64,000 bases of DNA. It comes from Anagrus nilaparvatae. Lineage: Eukaryota; Arthropoda; Insecta; Hymenoptera; Mymaridae. A model generated the notes under the pieces. That model was not told the origin of the DNA. It was given only the letters and a program-made list of their open reading frames with translations, and made no database searches. Within the stretch, counting starts at the first letter, position 1. Each line of letters begins with the position of its first letter. Both the position numbers and the translations under genes were made by a program. The DNA lies in the NCBI GenBank assembly GCA_022575985.1, contig JAKSXM010000137.1, positions 18,184,001 to 18,248,000 on the forward strand, given 5' to 3'. Positions 1 to 12,010 of this stretch are shown one piece after another.

Positions 1-591
1 TTAAATTACTTTTCAAGAATATTATTTTGCCAATTTCATTTAATACACCTGCTAAATATTTCCTGAAAAATCTGAGTGCATAAAATCGCGTCTATCTTTC
101 TCCTTTCATTTTCGTTGACGCGTACAACTTTTTTCATATTATATACATATATATACAAATATACACATACAGCATCTTGATAAAATACACCCTCAAAAAG
201 AAAAAATTACACTAATTTAATCTCTTTTGCGCTATTTCTGGCTATCTTCCAATTTAATAATAATCTATTGAAAAGAATTATTTAATTTAAATTTAAAAAT
301 TAGTATATATGAAGCCGGTCATATAAATAATATGAGTTAATATAGGGTTACAAATACATTGTCTCAATGATGTACAAATTGTGTACACTTCACTGAGAGA
401 ATTTTATTAGTGTTCGAATTGCTATATTGATTTTTTTTCATATAAGTGTAAAGAAAAATCAAAAAATCTTATTTAATTAAGGTTCAAGTTTTTATTTATA
501 ATTAAGGCTTAAATTAAGAATTAGTGCAAAATAATAAATAATTCAAATAATTTTTTATTATTAGGTTGCTGTTTAATTAAAAAAAGCAAAT
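1..591. other. 5' flank and 5' UTR of AP-2alpha
   Basis: This is AT-rich sequence with no coding content that I can see. It precedes the alpha-adaptin start codon and should contain its promoter and 5' UTR. An acceptor-like TTATTAG lies at about 557-563, so a 5' UTR intron is possible. No clear TATA box or initiator could be fixed. Confidence 0.4.
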
Positions 592-3500
592 ATGCCAGCT
601 GTACGAGGAGATGGCATGAGAGGCCTTGCAGTGTTTATATCAGATATTAGAAATTGTAAGTAAATAACTAAAAACTTTATATTTAGTAATGCCTTCTTTA
701 TATTATCAATTTAAATAATATTTAATAATTGCATATTTATCTTTGTTTTATTTTGTAATATGAAAATTAGAATATTTAGCTTCAACGAAATTATTATAAA
801 AAAACTAAAATTTGATATGTCAAATTATTAGGGGGCGGAGTGTTGATATAATTTGTATGATAGATAAAAAAAATATATAATTTTTTATTTAATGAACTAT
901 GGAAACATAAAAAAAAAAGATTTTGAAATTAAATTATGAAAGCAAGTAGTCTAAGTAAAAGAAATAATTTTGAAAATAATTTGATTTTTACCTGATTCAT
1001 TTTATCATGAAATTTATTTTTAATTCTGTTAAATAAAAACCAAAAAATCTAATTTAATTTAATCTTCATTTTTAATAATGATCAAATATTTATTTTATTC
1101 AATAATTTAATTTAACAAACAGGTAAGAGTAAAGAAGCAGAAATTAAAAGAATAAACAAGGAATTGGCAAATATAAGAAGTAAATTTAAAGGAGATAAAA
1201 CTTTAGATGGTTATCAAAAGAAAAAATATGTTTGCAAGTTACTTTTTATATTTCTTCTTGGTCATGATATTGACTTTGGACACATGGAAGCAGTGAATTT
1301 ACTATCATCTAACAAGTATTCAGAAAAACAAATTGTAAGATTTTAAATTTACATATTCATACAGTATAATTAATTTTCTTAATTTTTTAGGGCTACCTTT
1401 TCATATCAGTCTTAGTAAATACAAATAGTGATTTAATTAATTTAATTATACAAAGTATAAAAAATGATCTTGCTTCAAGAAACCCAATACACGTTAACTT
1501 AGCCTTACAATGTATAGCTAATATTGGAAGTAAAGATATGGCTGAAGCATTTGGAAGAGATATTCCAAAATTATTAGTGTCAGGTGATACAATGGATGTT
1601 GTTAAACAAAGTGCTGCTTTATGTTTGTTGAGGTTGTTGAGAACTGCACCAGATAGTATTCCAATGGGTGAATGGTCTTCAAGAATTGTACATCTTTTAA
1701 ATGATCAACATTTAGGAGTTGTAACTGCAGCCGCTTCGCTTATTGATGCACTTGTTAAAAGAAGTCCTGATGAATATAAAGGATGTGTTAGTCTTGCTGT
1801 CTCTCGATTAAGTAGAATTGTTACATCAAGTTATACAGATCTTCAAGATTATACTTATTACTTTGTGCCTGCTCCATGGCTTTCTGTTAAATTGTTAAGA
1901 TTGCTCCAAAATTATAATCCTCCAGGTTAGATTTAAAATAATCAAAATATTAAATTATTTAATAACATAAAAAATTTTCTTATTCTTATAGCTGAGGATC
2001 CTGGTGTTAGAGGAAGATTAAATGAATGCTTAGAGACAATATTAAACAAAACCCAGGAACCACCTAAGTCAAAAAAAGTGCAACACTCAAATGCAAAAAA
2101 TGCCGTACTTTTTGAAGCAATCAGCTTAATTATCCATAACGATAGTGAACCAAATTTACTAGTTAGAGCATGTAATCAACTTGGTCAATTTTTGTCTAAT
2201 AGAGAAACCAATCTTCGTTATCTTGCTCTTGAATCAATGTGTCACTTGGCTACTTCTGAATTTTCTCATGATGCTGTTAAGAAACATCAAGAAGTTGTTA
2301 TCTTATCAATGAAAATGGAAAAAGATGTGTCTGTTAGACAACAAGCTGTAGATTTACTTTATGCAATGTGTGACAAAAGTAATGCAGAAGAAATTGTTCA
2401 AGAAATGTTAAATTATTTAGAAACTGCTGATTATTCTATTAGAGAAGAAATGGTTCTAAAAGTTGCAATTTTGGCTGAAAAGTATGCTACTGATTATACA
2501 TGGTATGTTGATGTTATATTAAATCTTATAAGGATAGCTGGTGATTATGTTTCTGAAGAAGTATGGTATCGTGTTATCCAAATTGTAATAAACAGAGATG
2601 ACGTTCAAGGATATGCAGCAAAAACAGTATTTGAGGTATAAAGTAGCAAATATGTTAAATTAAATTAAATCATTAAACTTATTTTAATATAACTTTTGAT
2701 TTAGGCATTACAAGCTCCAGCATGCCATGAAAATATGGTTAAAGTAGGTGGTTATATTTTAGGAGAATTTGGTAATTTGATTGCTGGTGATTCTCGTTCT
2801 TCACCGCTTGTACAATTTCAACTCTTACATTCCAAAGTTAGTATTAAAAATATAATTATTCTAAATTTGCTTGAATTACAATAAGAAATAAATAATATAA
2901 GTTTCAATTTTCTGTTTTTTAAAATGAAATTATATTTTTCAGTATCATTTATGTTCACCCATGACAAGAGCATTATTGTTATCAACTTATATTAAGTTTA
3001 TAAACTTATTTCCTGAGATTAGACGTCAAATACAAGATGTTTTTAGGCAAGACAGTAACTTAAGGAGTGCTGATGCTGAGCTTCAACAACGAGCTTCCGA
3101 ATATTTACAACTCAGTATTATTGCTTCAACAGATGTTCTGGTTATTATTTATTAATTAGTATTTTTCTTCTAATAAATTTATAATAATTTGAGGTAATGA
3201 ACTAAAAAATTTTTAATTAGGCAACAGTCTTAGAAGAAATGCCAGCATTCCCTGAAAAAGAATCTTCCATTTTGGCATTATTAAAAAAGAAAAAACCTGG
3301 TCGTATACCTGAAAATGAAATTCGGGAAAGTAAAAGTCCAGCTCCAAATACAAATCATGATTCATCAATCACCTCAGGTGCTAATACGTCAGCAGATTTA
3401 TTAGGTCTTTCTACGCCACCATCTTCTCAACCAGCAGGAAATGCTGGAAATGCATTATTAGATGTTCTAGGGGATATTTATAATTTACCAAACAAAGCTA

Positions 3501-5015
3501 ATGGAACACAAAACACCTACAATCCTAAAAAGTAAGAATTTAAATAATTTTTGTTGTATTTTTATGCTATAGGATGGTCGTTTTTGAAAGTAGCAAAACA
3601 AGGCATATTACAGATGTTGAAAAACAGTTTTTAAGATATTAAAATTTTTTTCAATAGCCTTGGTGCAAAAACATTTTATCTAGTTGGGAGTGTATTGTCC
3701 TTTAGCCTCTATTAAAGGATTAATTTTAGGATGGTTGGGGTTTATTTTTAATCCCTAATAGTTAATAAGATATACTCAGGTTAAACTTATTCAATATAAG
3801 ACTTGATTACGTGTTGAGATCAAGTTGATCTGACTTGACTTTGCTCTCGTATAAATAATAACATAGAATTTTATACTCTCTAAATAATTACAACCCAAAG
3901 CAAACTGCAATTTAGGGCATTCTTTTTGTATGCCCAAGAAAATTTTGATTGATTGATTGTTCATACTTTTTATATCATACTAATGAAGTTTTCCGATTTT
4001 AATGGAGATTTTTCCACTAGTAGCGTCGATATAGAAATAAGTTAAATAATTATATATTTATAATTTTTTTTTAAATTCATATTCCTTATAATATTTTATA
4101 AATAAAATTCAAGGTTTGTCTGCAAAAATAACGGTGTTCTTTTTGAAAATGATCTAATTCAAATTGGTGTGAAATCTGAATTTCGACAAAATCTTGGTAG
4201 AATTGGTTTATTTTATGGCAATAAGACTCAGAATGCATTACTTAATTTTCAACCACAATTATCATGGAGTGAAGATTGTCAACAAAAATTAGCTGTTCAG
4301 GTTAAAACAGTTGATCCAGTATTAGAAGCAGGTGCACAAATTCAACAGCTTATCAATGCAGAATGTATCGATGACTATACTGGTTAGTGTTTTACTTTAA
4401 TAAAAATTAAAAGAATTTAATTGTAATTAATTTATTAAAAATATGATTTGTAGATACTCCTAGTATGGTAATATCATTTGTTTACAATAATGTGCCACAA
4501 AAGATTACCATGAAATTACCATTAACAATTAATAAATTCTTTGAGCCAACTGAAATGAATGCAGAATCTTTCTTTGCTAGATGGAAAAATCTTGGAGGGT
4601 AAATTACAATGACAGATTTTTTTTTACAGAAAAAATTAATTTTTTTTTTCTTTAGGGTTAATCAACAAAAATCACAAAAAATATTTAAAGCTTCACAAAC
4701 AATGGACTTAGCACAGGTTCGCACAAAAATACAAGGTTTTGGTATTCAGTTATTAGACAGGATAGATCCAAATCCTGATAATTTTGTTTGTGCTGGAATA
4801 ATACACATGAGAGCACAACAAGTTGGATGTTTGCTTCGTTTAGAACCAAACAAACAAGCTCAGGTATTAAATTACTATTTTTTTCAATCTTTAATATTTC
4901 TTTTTACTTATAATAATTATTAACTAATTTTTAACAGATGTTCCGACTAACAGTAAGATCAAGCAAAGAATCGATATCTGTCGAAATATGTGATCTTCTG
5001 GTAGACCAATTTTAA
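592..5015 (+). CDS. AP-2alpha: AP-2 complex subunit alpha (alpha-adaptin), 11 exons, complete
   Basis: Large subunit of the AP-2 clathrin adaptor at the plasma membrane. It binds PtdIns(4,5)P2 and dileucine cargo through the trunk, and accessory endocytic proteins through the C-terminal ear. Exons read from phase-consistent GT-AG boundaries: 592-655, 1123-1334, 1391-1925, 1992-2635, 2705-2836, 2943-3140, 3221-3531, 4114-4382, 4454-4598, 4656-4863, 4938-5015. The start [20 protein letters not shown] matches the invariant N-terminus of the family. The helical trunk follows (exons 2-6), then a Ser/Pro-rich hinge in exon 7 with the KKKKPGR block, and the appendage in exons 8-11 ending DLLVDQF. 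The roughly 930-residue length is normal and no frame break was found. The intron at 3532-4113 is longer than its neighbours and carries a repeat-like insertion. Identification rests on family knowledge and is very secure. Confidence 0.97.
3545..4000. repeat. Repeat-like insertion in AP-2alpha intron 7
   Basis: The segment is less AT-biased than the other introns of this gene. It ends with GGGCATTCTTT at about 3914-3924, a motif shared with the hairpin at 7301-7359, where it appears as AAAGAATGCCCC. A small interspersed repeat in the intron is the simplest reading. The boundaries are approximate. Confidence 0.35.
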
Positions 5016-7300
5016 GCAAGATATAAATGCCTAGAAGATATGAGTTTTTGATTTTTCATGACACAAATGAATTATTACACATAAGCATGGTTTGCTTAGG
5101 AATAAAAAAAAACTAAGCAAACTCATTAAAACATTATCATCCCATGCTTTAAAGTTCTTTAAACTATTAAATAGCTTATATTTTGTAAATAATGAAAATA
5201 ATATCAACTTGTTACCGATTAAATAGAAAAAAAAAATTTAAAGTAGAATCATTATTATAAAAAAAAAACATCAGTTATGCATTATAGGCTAGAATTATTA
5301 GAAAGATGGAGAGTATTATTCTGTAATTTTTGTAAATGATAATATTTTATATTATAATTTTTTAATAGTAATTTAATTTTTATTTTTTTTTTAAATTGTA
5401 TCATCGGATGTTTTAATTATAAATGTAAAATTTTATAAAGTTAGTTTTTAAAAAAAACTACTTTCCATGATATTTAATACGACCAAATCAAATTCAGTAT
5501 ATCAAGATTATATTATATTAATTATTATGTATATTTATATATTTATAATTTATTTTAATTTATATTTAGAGACGATTCTTTCATAATTCAGTTACTTTCT
5601 TCCTGTACAAAAATTAACAAATTAGAAAGATACAAATGATTTTTTTAACGATTATTAATAATTTTTACGTTTCTTAGTTTGAGTGGTTAATTTTTAAAGA
5701 TTAAAAAAATTTTAAGTATTAAGATTAATTCTACTAATTATTTTAAATTTCTGTACACTGAAAATTATGAATATAGTATTATGACAAATAAACAAACATT
5801 TTTTGCCGTTAATTAAAGATCATATTCTGTATGTTTCTTTAATTATATGAGTTAGTTTTTAGACAGAAAAAATTTGCTGGGTTATGAAAAGATTGCCTAG
5901 AGGTAAAACATGTTTTAAAATGGGAATATGATTTTCTTATCGTTACACTTATTATTAACTAATTCTTATGTATGTATATGAATCAAATATAAAATCAGAT
6001 TGAAAATGAATAGATATAATTTTTTTTATTATTTATTATTCTTTATATAAACATTGATTGAAAGAATTATAAGACAATCAATCTGAAAAGAATTTTACAA
6101 ATTTATTTTTTAATGTATAAAAAAAAATTATATTTTATGCAAATTAATAAATTTGATGCCAATAATTTCTTATTAAGAACAAAAAATTATTTTAATTTAT
6201 TTAAAAAAGACTATATTAAGTTTTACATTTAATGAATCTTAAATGTAATATTAATTTTAAATAATGTTACGAATTAAAAAAAAAAACAATTGTTTACTGA
6301 TTTACTGGCTAATTACTCGATAATTTGTATAAAATATCTATGTTTTGTAAAAACAAAAGAAATTAAAAAAAAATTATGAGTAATTAACAAATTTTTGTTC
6401 AATACTCTTCATCAAATAATTTTTATTTTATTATGTACATAAAATACAATATCTTAAGCTTATATTATTATTATATATACATTATATATATTATATCAAA
6501 TGTTCCATTCGTTTCAATTTTAATTTAAACACACGCAATCTGCTTTTTTATATAAAAAAATTTTATGAAAAATAATCCATTTGATTAAATGAATCTCATT
6601 TTGCAAACGAATTTAAATAAAATGATTATAAAAAAAAGAGAATTAAAACTTTGCTTCAATGAATCATAACAAAAAATGAAAGTTTTAAAAAATTATAAGC
6701 CTTGCAATATGTTTATGAAAATAATAATCTACGATAATTCAGTTTATTTATGAGTAGAAATTACATTTTATTTGGAAAAAATGTAATAATAAAATAGTTA
6801 TTATACATATGTAGCTAATGAATGATTGCATATTTTAAACATAATTGAACACAGTGTATGTTAAATAAACAAAATTATATTGAAAGCGCAAAAAAAAAAA
6901 CAATTTAATATTAATGGGACAAAATACGTGAAAATGTTTTTGTTTCAATTGAGCCTTTGAGCCAGGTCCATATTTTTTGGAAGAAAAATTTATAAAAAAT
7001 ATGCTAAACATTTGTTTGTTGTATTCTAAATATCAAATACCCGAAGCTTATAATATTATGCCCTGTAAAGATTTTAGTTTATTTTAATTTTTAAAAAGAT
7101 AAATTTTCAAAGCATAACAGAAATATTCTTGGCCCTGATTTTCAGATGTATACTTTTGCCTCAAAAGGATTCTTTTCTTATTAATTGAATGTAAAATAAA
7201 TACTAATTTTTAAAAATTTTGAAAAAATCGAATAAATCACGTATGTCCCAGGCCACTGCGGGTTTAGCAAAGAAAAGTCGTATACGACCCTTTGGTGACA

Positions 7301-7359
7301 AATAAAGAATGCCCCAAATCGCAACTTAAATGTAATTTGGGCCATTCTTTATTTTTCTG
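7301..7359. repeat. Hairpin repeat (AAATAAAGAATGCCCC)
   Basis: Inverted arms AAATAAAGAATGCCCCAAAT and ATTTGGGCCATTCTTTATT flank a short loop. The arm core recurs in intron 7 of AP-2alpha near 3914, so this is a repeated, mobile-looking palindrome and not a unique structure. Confidence 0.5.
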
Positions 7360-7621
7360 GCCATGGGTCCTAATATACTAATTTCGACCTAAAAATCGAA
7401 ATATTTTTGATTCATAAATTTGTGTATAAAGTATTAGCCAGGTCTAAAAAAAGACGCGTTTTATGGTATTTTGAGTCATATGAGTTACAACATAATTTGT
7501 AACGTTATAGCTATTTTTTAAACAAGGGACAAAATATTGGTTTTGACTTTGCATACAGTTGTATTACAGACAGCATGCAAAAATCGAGCCCCATATTTTT
7601 TTCCGTGATTTAAAATATAGT

Positions 7622-7695
7622 TTTACATATAATGGGCAAAAAAGCCATCTCCCTAGGGTAGAAATAGTCTTTTTTGCCCTAGATATATGTAAAAG
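7622..7695. repeat. Imperfect palindrome with GGGCAAAAAAG arms
   Basis: The left arm begins TTTTACATATAATGGGCAAA. The right arm, read as its complement, begins TTTTACATATATCTAGGGCA, so both share TTTTACATATA and GGGCAAAAAAG. The pair encloses a short centre containing CCCTAGGG. No protein or RNA gene is implied. Confidence 0.45.
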
Positions 7696-8404
7696 AATAT
7701 TTCATTTTTGAAATACATAATACTTATACTAATACTTAAGTATGCATTCCAGAGTTGACTTATTATATAAACGAACAGATAATAATAAATGAATGAAAAT
7801 AATTATAGATATACAACTGATTTATTATTGCAAAAAAAATTAACGTAAAAAAAATTACGTTCAGTCTTCTTTTTTATACTGCCATCCTATATATAATAAC
7901 AATAATAATATATATATATGTGTGTATAAATCTAATAAAAAAGGGAAAATTAAAAAATTTGTATAACTTTGGAAATATATATAAATTAATTAAAATGCAT
8001 ATTTTATGTAATATGAAAATGTAATTCATTTTTTTGTGCGGAAAACACATGTATTATTGATGAACATATATTTGTTAATTCAAAAAGTATTTTATGTGCG
8101 GTGTAAATACACTGAATGATTAAAGTTATTAAAAAAAAATGTAACTATATTAATTTTATTGTTGAAATTATTTAAAGTCATCAATTTACCTTTAAATTTT
8201 GCTGCTGTTATTTAAAATTGATATTTTTAATCTTATGTTGAAGGAAGAGAACTCATGAGATTTATAGTAATTAATTATTGAAGACCTCCAGGTTTGTAAA
8301 ATTTTTTTGAAAAATTGACTATGTGTATATTTAAGACATCATGTAATACATGGAACATGTTTAATTAATCTAAGTGCTAGGTATAATTCATAAATAGTGC
8401 CCTA

Positions 8405-8595
8405 CATTGAGGGGCTATCTTTGATCACAAAAAATCACGAAAAATAAAAAAAAAAATCATTAAAAGACGGAAATAAACCATCTCAACTAGTAACGATTCA
8501 TGATTGAGGTACAAACAAGCCAAAATCAGAAAAACATCAATACAAATTTTTAAAAATCAAATTCGTGATTTCCAAGACGATAGCCCCTCGCCCTA
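8405..8595. repeat. Short palindromic element (GAGGGGCTATC termini)
   Basis: Termini GAGGGGCTATC at about 8408 and GATAGCCCCTC at about 8580 are inverted copies, and the similarity continues inwards through a shared AATCACGA-like stretch. CCCTACATTG occurs at both edges (before the left arm and after the right arm), which could be a duplicated flank. The size (about 190 bp) and structure fit a MITE-like element. Confidence 0.5.
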
Positions 8596-9566
8596 CATTG
8601 CCATTATTTTGATCTTATACTTGGAATACTTATTAAATACAAAGTCTCTATAAACCCAAATAATCCAAAGTTTTTTAATCAGAATTATTCTAAGTTTAGA
8701 AACTTAGCTCTAGGCTTAGCCAGATTATTCTAAGTCCCTAAATTACCACAAGTCCCATTTGATCCCTACTCCCCTTGAATGGATCAACATTTAATTTCAA
8801 CCCCCCTTAATTTTCAGGTTCCAAAAGTAACCTTCTCTGTAAATACGTTCCATGTTAAAATTTCACTTTATAAACTTTAACACCAAATATTTTTTAAAGT
8901 ACCATGAATTTGAAAGTGATACTTAAATAATTACGTCTTATATATTTATGAGATGTAAAAGAAAATTCTTAATTATAATCCAGATAAGTTTACCTATGAG
9001 GGATCCCATGGGTTGGACTGCAGTCCAACTGAGCCCAAGTTAAACTAAAAGATCGCAGAAACCGGTCCAAAATATTTTTTTCTCGAAAAAATAATTAATA
9101 ATAAGTAATCTCTTATCTTCATAGTAAATATTTTAAACTAAAAAGGCAAGATTGATTTTCAAATTATCAGATAAGAGAAATTAGAGTTATAAAAGTAAAA
9201 CTCTTAATTCTCAAATAAGTAAAAAATCAGTCTCCCCTTCAAAAAATTTTTCACAATTTCTGATTATCATAAAATGTCAATTTTAGAAGAAATAACAACT
9301 TTGCATTTATTATTTGGGCTAATAATATATAAAGTGCTTTACTAATCGTTGTATATATAAATTTTTTTAATGATTAATTTAATATTCTGACGATGGATAA
9401 TTTTTTATTATATAAAAAAATTTCATAAATTTTTACAGCATAAAATTATTGACTTTTAAAATTACAATCTATTTATGAGATACTTAAAAATATGCATAAA
9501 TTATTTATGTACAAGAAAAATTTAAATTTAATTTTTTATGTTTAAAAAAAAAAGCAGTATTTTAAT

Positions 9567-10052
9567 TTAATCAAATGGTACTTTAATATGTCTTGTATTA
9601 TCTCGAATAATTTGTGCTTCAGCGTCTTCTTTTAATATATTTTCAATTTGATAATCATCCTCTGTCAGACGGTCTTTATTAACGATATAACTCTGTTCAT
9701 TAGTATACAATGCATCTTCTGGTGCTAAAAAAATATCTGTTTTATTAGAGCATTTTAATTCATAATCCATATTTCCTGGTGCTGGACGTCGATAACAGCT
9801 GTCACATATTGTATCTTTAATACTCGTACATTTATGTGCTATGTATAATCCTGGACCACATCTTGAGCATATCCAACATGGACGTATATTACGATGGGCA
9901 TTGTAAGTACCTTCTTTACATTTTGTGCAGTATGTATCATGATTTTTTGTACAGCGTCTTTGAACGCCCCATCCAGGTTCACATAAAGTACATTCATAAT
10001 TATCTGATTCTTTGATTTTATAATGATGATGACGACTGTGTGTTTCAGCAGA
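9567..10052 (-). CDS. TNF-receptor-like cysteine-rich protein, main (terminal) exon
   Basis: This exon encodes about 161 residues with two TNFR-type cysteine-rich repeats. The first runs from YECTLC through CTKNHDTYC, the second from PCWICSRC through CTSIKDTICDSC. An acidic tail follows and ends VPFD before a stop. The acceptor is a good polypyrimidine-CAG at 10053-10054 and further. Insect TNF receptors (wengen, grindelwald) bind Eiger-type ligands, and this protein looks most like that group. No transmembrane segment follows the cysteine repeats, and the stop directly ends the exon, so the predicted product is secreted. That could be a soluble or decoy form, or a membrane-spanning alternative exon may exist that I cannot see. 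Exon 1 is probably at 25277-25333, leaving a 15.2-kb intron that holds the Polinton. Confidence 0.75.
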   Translation of the reverse strand, partial: SAETHSRHHHYKIKESDNYECTLCEPGWGVQRRCTKNHDTYCTKCKEGTYNAHRNIRPCWICSRCGPGLYIAHKCTSIKDTICDSCYRRPAPGNMDYELKCSNKTDIFLAPEDALYTNEQSYIVNKDRLTEDDYQIENILKEDAEAQIIRDNTRHIKVPFD

Positions 10053-10732
10053 CTGAAAAAAAGAAAAATTATATTTTTCAACGGTTTTCAAAAGGTAAAT
10101 ATAATTATATTTTTCTAAACTTAATATTAAAATCAAACAAGGTTTTGGGAAGTTTACTACATTTGGATCACCAAATTACCCCATATAATAGATCATTTTA
10201 CTGATCTCTAATAGGGCTCTCAGTTTCTAAGACCAATTGGCATTGATTGGCACATTTTTTCTGTATGTATCTGGTGCATTTTTTCAATATATATAATAAA
10301 CTGATTCATAAATATACATGGTTTTTTTTGGTGTTCCAAATGCAGTGAATGAAAGTAAATTTAGTCACGAATATAGGAAATTATTTAGAAAATTTTTTGA
10401 AAGGACGTTTACAAGCAAACTTTTTACCGGGTTCATCTGCGTTTATAAGGCTCTTATAAATATAAAATAAAACAAAAACTTTTGTTCTTTTATCCCATAT
10501 TATTACATGTAAAAGTTTCGCACCTTTTTAAAAAGATATAAAAAAAGAAAAAAAGTGTAGGTTTATATTCTTGCGGCCGCAGTTTACAAATACATCAAAA
10601 TATGCCTAAGTAAAGTTAAGGAAACAATAAGTTTAAAGAATGACAGATGTTAAAATATGGCAAATATTAAACGGATACCAGCTGTATCAAAAAAATAGGA
10701 TTATAGCTAAAAATTTTTTTCATTTTGCGTGC
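10053..10732. other. Intron sequence left of the Polinton
   Basis: This AT-rich sequence lies between the TNFR-like exon and the transposon. No coding or repeat signal stands out. Its last six bases (10727-10732, GCGTGC) are the left copy of the target-site duplication. Confidence 0.5.
10727..10732. repeat. Target-site duplication, left copy (GCGTGC)
   Basis: GCGTGC sits directly before the AGTAG terminus and is repeated directly after the right terminus at 21803-21808. The copies are identical. Confidence 0.9.
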
Positions 10733-10738
10733 AGTAGA

Positions 10739-10829
10739 TAAGGAAAGGGGGTTATACCCAAGAAAGATACCCAAGAAAGATACCCAAGAAAGATACCCAA
10801 GAAAGATACCCAAAAAAGATACCCCAATC
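10739..10829. repeat. Subterminal 13-bp tandem repeat (TACCCAAGAAAGA)
   Basis: Four direct copies of TACCCAAGAAAGA, then TACCCAAAAAAGA, then TACCCCAATC, lie just inside the left end. The right end has two copies plus the variant. Such arrays often bind transposase or mark replication ends, but no function can be shown here. Confidence 0.8.
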
Positions 10830-10940
10830 TAACGTGCCCCCAGAGGATGATGTACCCCAGAGGTGTGTCGGTAATGTAGGGTTGAGTCAGTAAAGTATGA
10901 CCAGATCGATAATGTAGATTTATGTCGGTAAAAAAAATTT

Positions 10941-11025
10941 CGCTGTGGGCAGGGTTCGAACCTGCGCGGGTTATTGTTAACCCATTGCCCTCGATAGCAA
11001 CCCTTAACCACTTGGATACCACAGC
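10941..11025 (-). tRNA. tRNA-Ser-like gene in the left TIR
   Basis: Minus-strand copy of the tRNA described at 21536-21620. The acceptor stem GCTGTGG/CCACAGC is perfect, the discriminator base is G, box B is GGTTCGAACCC, and the variable arm GGGTT...AACCC is long. A T8 run follows the 3' end at about 10930-10937. It differs from the right copy by one base in the variable-arm loop (AATA for AAAA). The anticodon arm has the same irregular loop. Confidence 0.75.
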
Positions 11026-11251
11026 ATATGTAATAATAGAGCATGGCCTAAGTAATTAGGTCTTGCTAGTGATCTTTTATGTGTGAAGGGTGGGGGTAAA
11101 AATAAAAAGAATCAAATAGAATTAATGAATTTATTTATAAAAATTACATTATTTTTTTGCTTTTTTAATACTTTTAGATTTATTTTGTACTTTCTTAAGT
11201 TTTGGTTTAGTTCTTAACATATCTGAAAAATTTAAGTTAGATGATAACTAT

Positions 11252-11806
11252 GTAAAAATTGCGCTAACTATACTAAAAATTGCGCTAAATATACTAAAAA
11301 TTGCGCTAACTATACTAAAAATTGCGCTAACTATATAAAAATTGCGCTAAATATACTAAAAATTGCGCTAACTATATAAAAATTGCGCTAACTATACTAA
11401 AAATTATGCTAACTATATAAAAATTGCGCTAAATATACTAAAAATTGCGCTAACTATATAAAAATTGCGCTAAATATACTAAAAATTGCGCTAACTATAC
11501 TAAAAATTGCGCTAACTATACTAAAAATTGCGCTAAATATACTAAAAATTGCGCTAACTATATAAAAATTGCGCTAACTATACTAAAAATTGCGCTAACT
11601 ATACTAAAAATTGCGCTAAATATACTAAAAATTGCGCTAACTATATAAAAATTGCGCTAAATATACTAAAAATTGCGCTAACTATATAAAAATTGCGCTA
11701 AATATACTAAAAATTGCGCTAACTATATAAAAATTGCGCTAACTATACTAAAAATTGCGCTAAATATACTAAAAATTGCGCTAACTATAAAAAGTGGCGC
11801 TAACTT
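11252..11806. repeat. 26-copy tandem array of 20/21-bp units
   Basis: Units have the form AAAAATTGCGCTAACTATACT. Three variants are interspersed: CTAACTATAC (21 bp), CTAACTATAT (20 bp) and CTAAATATAC (21 bp). About 26 copies are present, one with ATTATGC in place of ATTGCGC, and the last is degenerate (AGTGGCGCTAAC). The array lies between the left TIR and the leftmost gene and does not occur near the right end. It may be an origin, an enhancer, or a non-coding expansion where genes were lost. Confidence 0.9.
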
Positions 11807-12010
11807 TATAAAATCGGTGCATTTTGATAGATTTATTTTCAAGTTAAATGATATTAGAGATAAAAGGAGCATGAGAATTAAAAAAAAATCTTTTTCCATA
11901 AATAATCTTTATTAAAAATCTCAAACTGTACAATACAAAAATAAATTTACATTTTTTAATATTAAATTTTATAAATTTTGTTTTACATTTATTTATAACC
12001 TTAAAAATAT
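11807..12010. other. 3' region of leftward Polinton transcripts
   Basis: Short AT-rich stretch between the tandem array and the leftmost gene. CTTTATT near 11907-11913 is AATAAAG on the minus strand and is a plausible polyadenylation signal for leftward transcripts. I see no gene in it. Confidence 0.4.

Larger units (their letters stand above)
5016..9566. other. AP-2alpha 3' UTR and intergenic DNA
   Basis: No gene is visible here. The first part should be the 3' UTR of AP-2alpha; an AATAAA is seen near 5787. The rest is AT-rich and contains several short palindromic repeats that are listed separately, plus a 16-bp perfect palindrome, TTGGACTGCAGTCCAA, near 9013-9028. The left end borders the stop codon of the minus-strand TNF-receptor-like gene. 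Confidence 0.5.
10733..11218. repeat. Left terminal inverted repeat of the Polinton
   Basis: The repeat is complementary to 21353-21802 with scattered differences. From the outer end inwards it contains four copies of the 13-mer TACCCAAGAAAGA plus one variant, a block of GTCGGTAATGTAG-like repeats, a T-run, a tRNA gene on the minus strand, and the complement of the last codons of the gene that ends at 21412. The right copy has only two of the 13-mers, so the subterminal repeat number varies between ends. Confidence 0.9.

Noticed and set aside
10720..11044. ORFs of 71-100 codons in the TIRs (also at 21517-21841)
   Set aside because: They run through the tRNA gene and the 13-bp repeats, and they occur in both TIRs only because the DNA does.
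11252..11806. CRISPR-like array
   Set aside because: Units are contiguous 20/21-mers with no unique spacers, and the DNA is eukaryotic. It is a simple tandem array.
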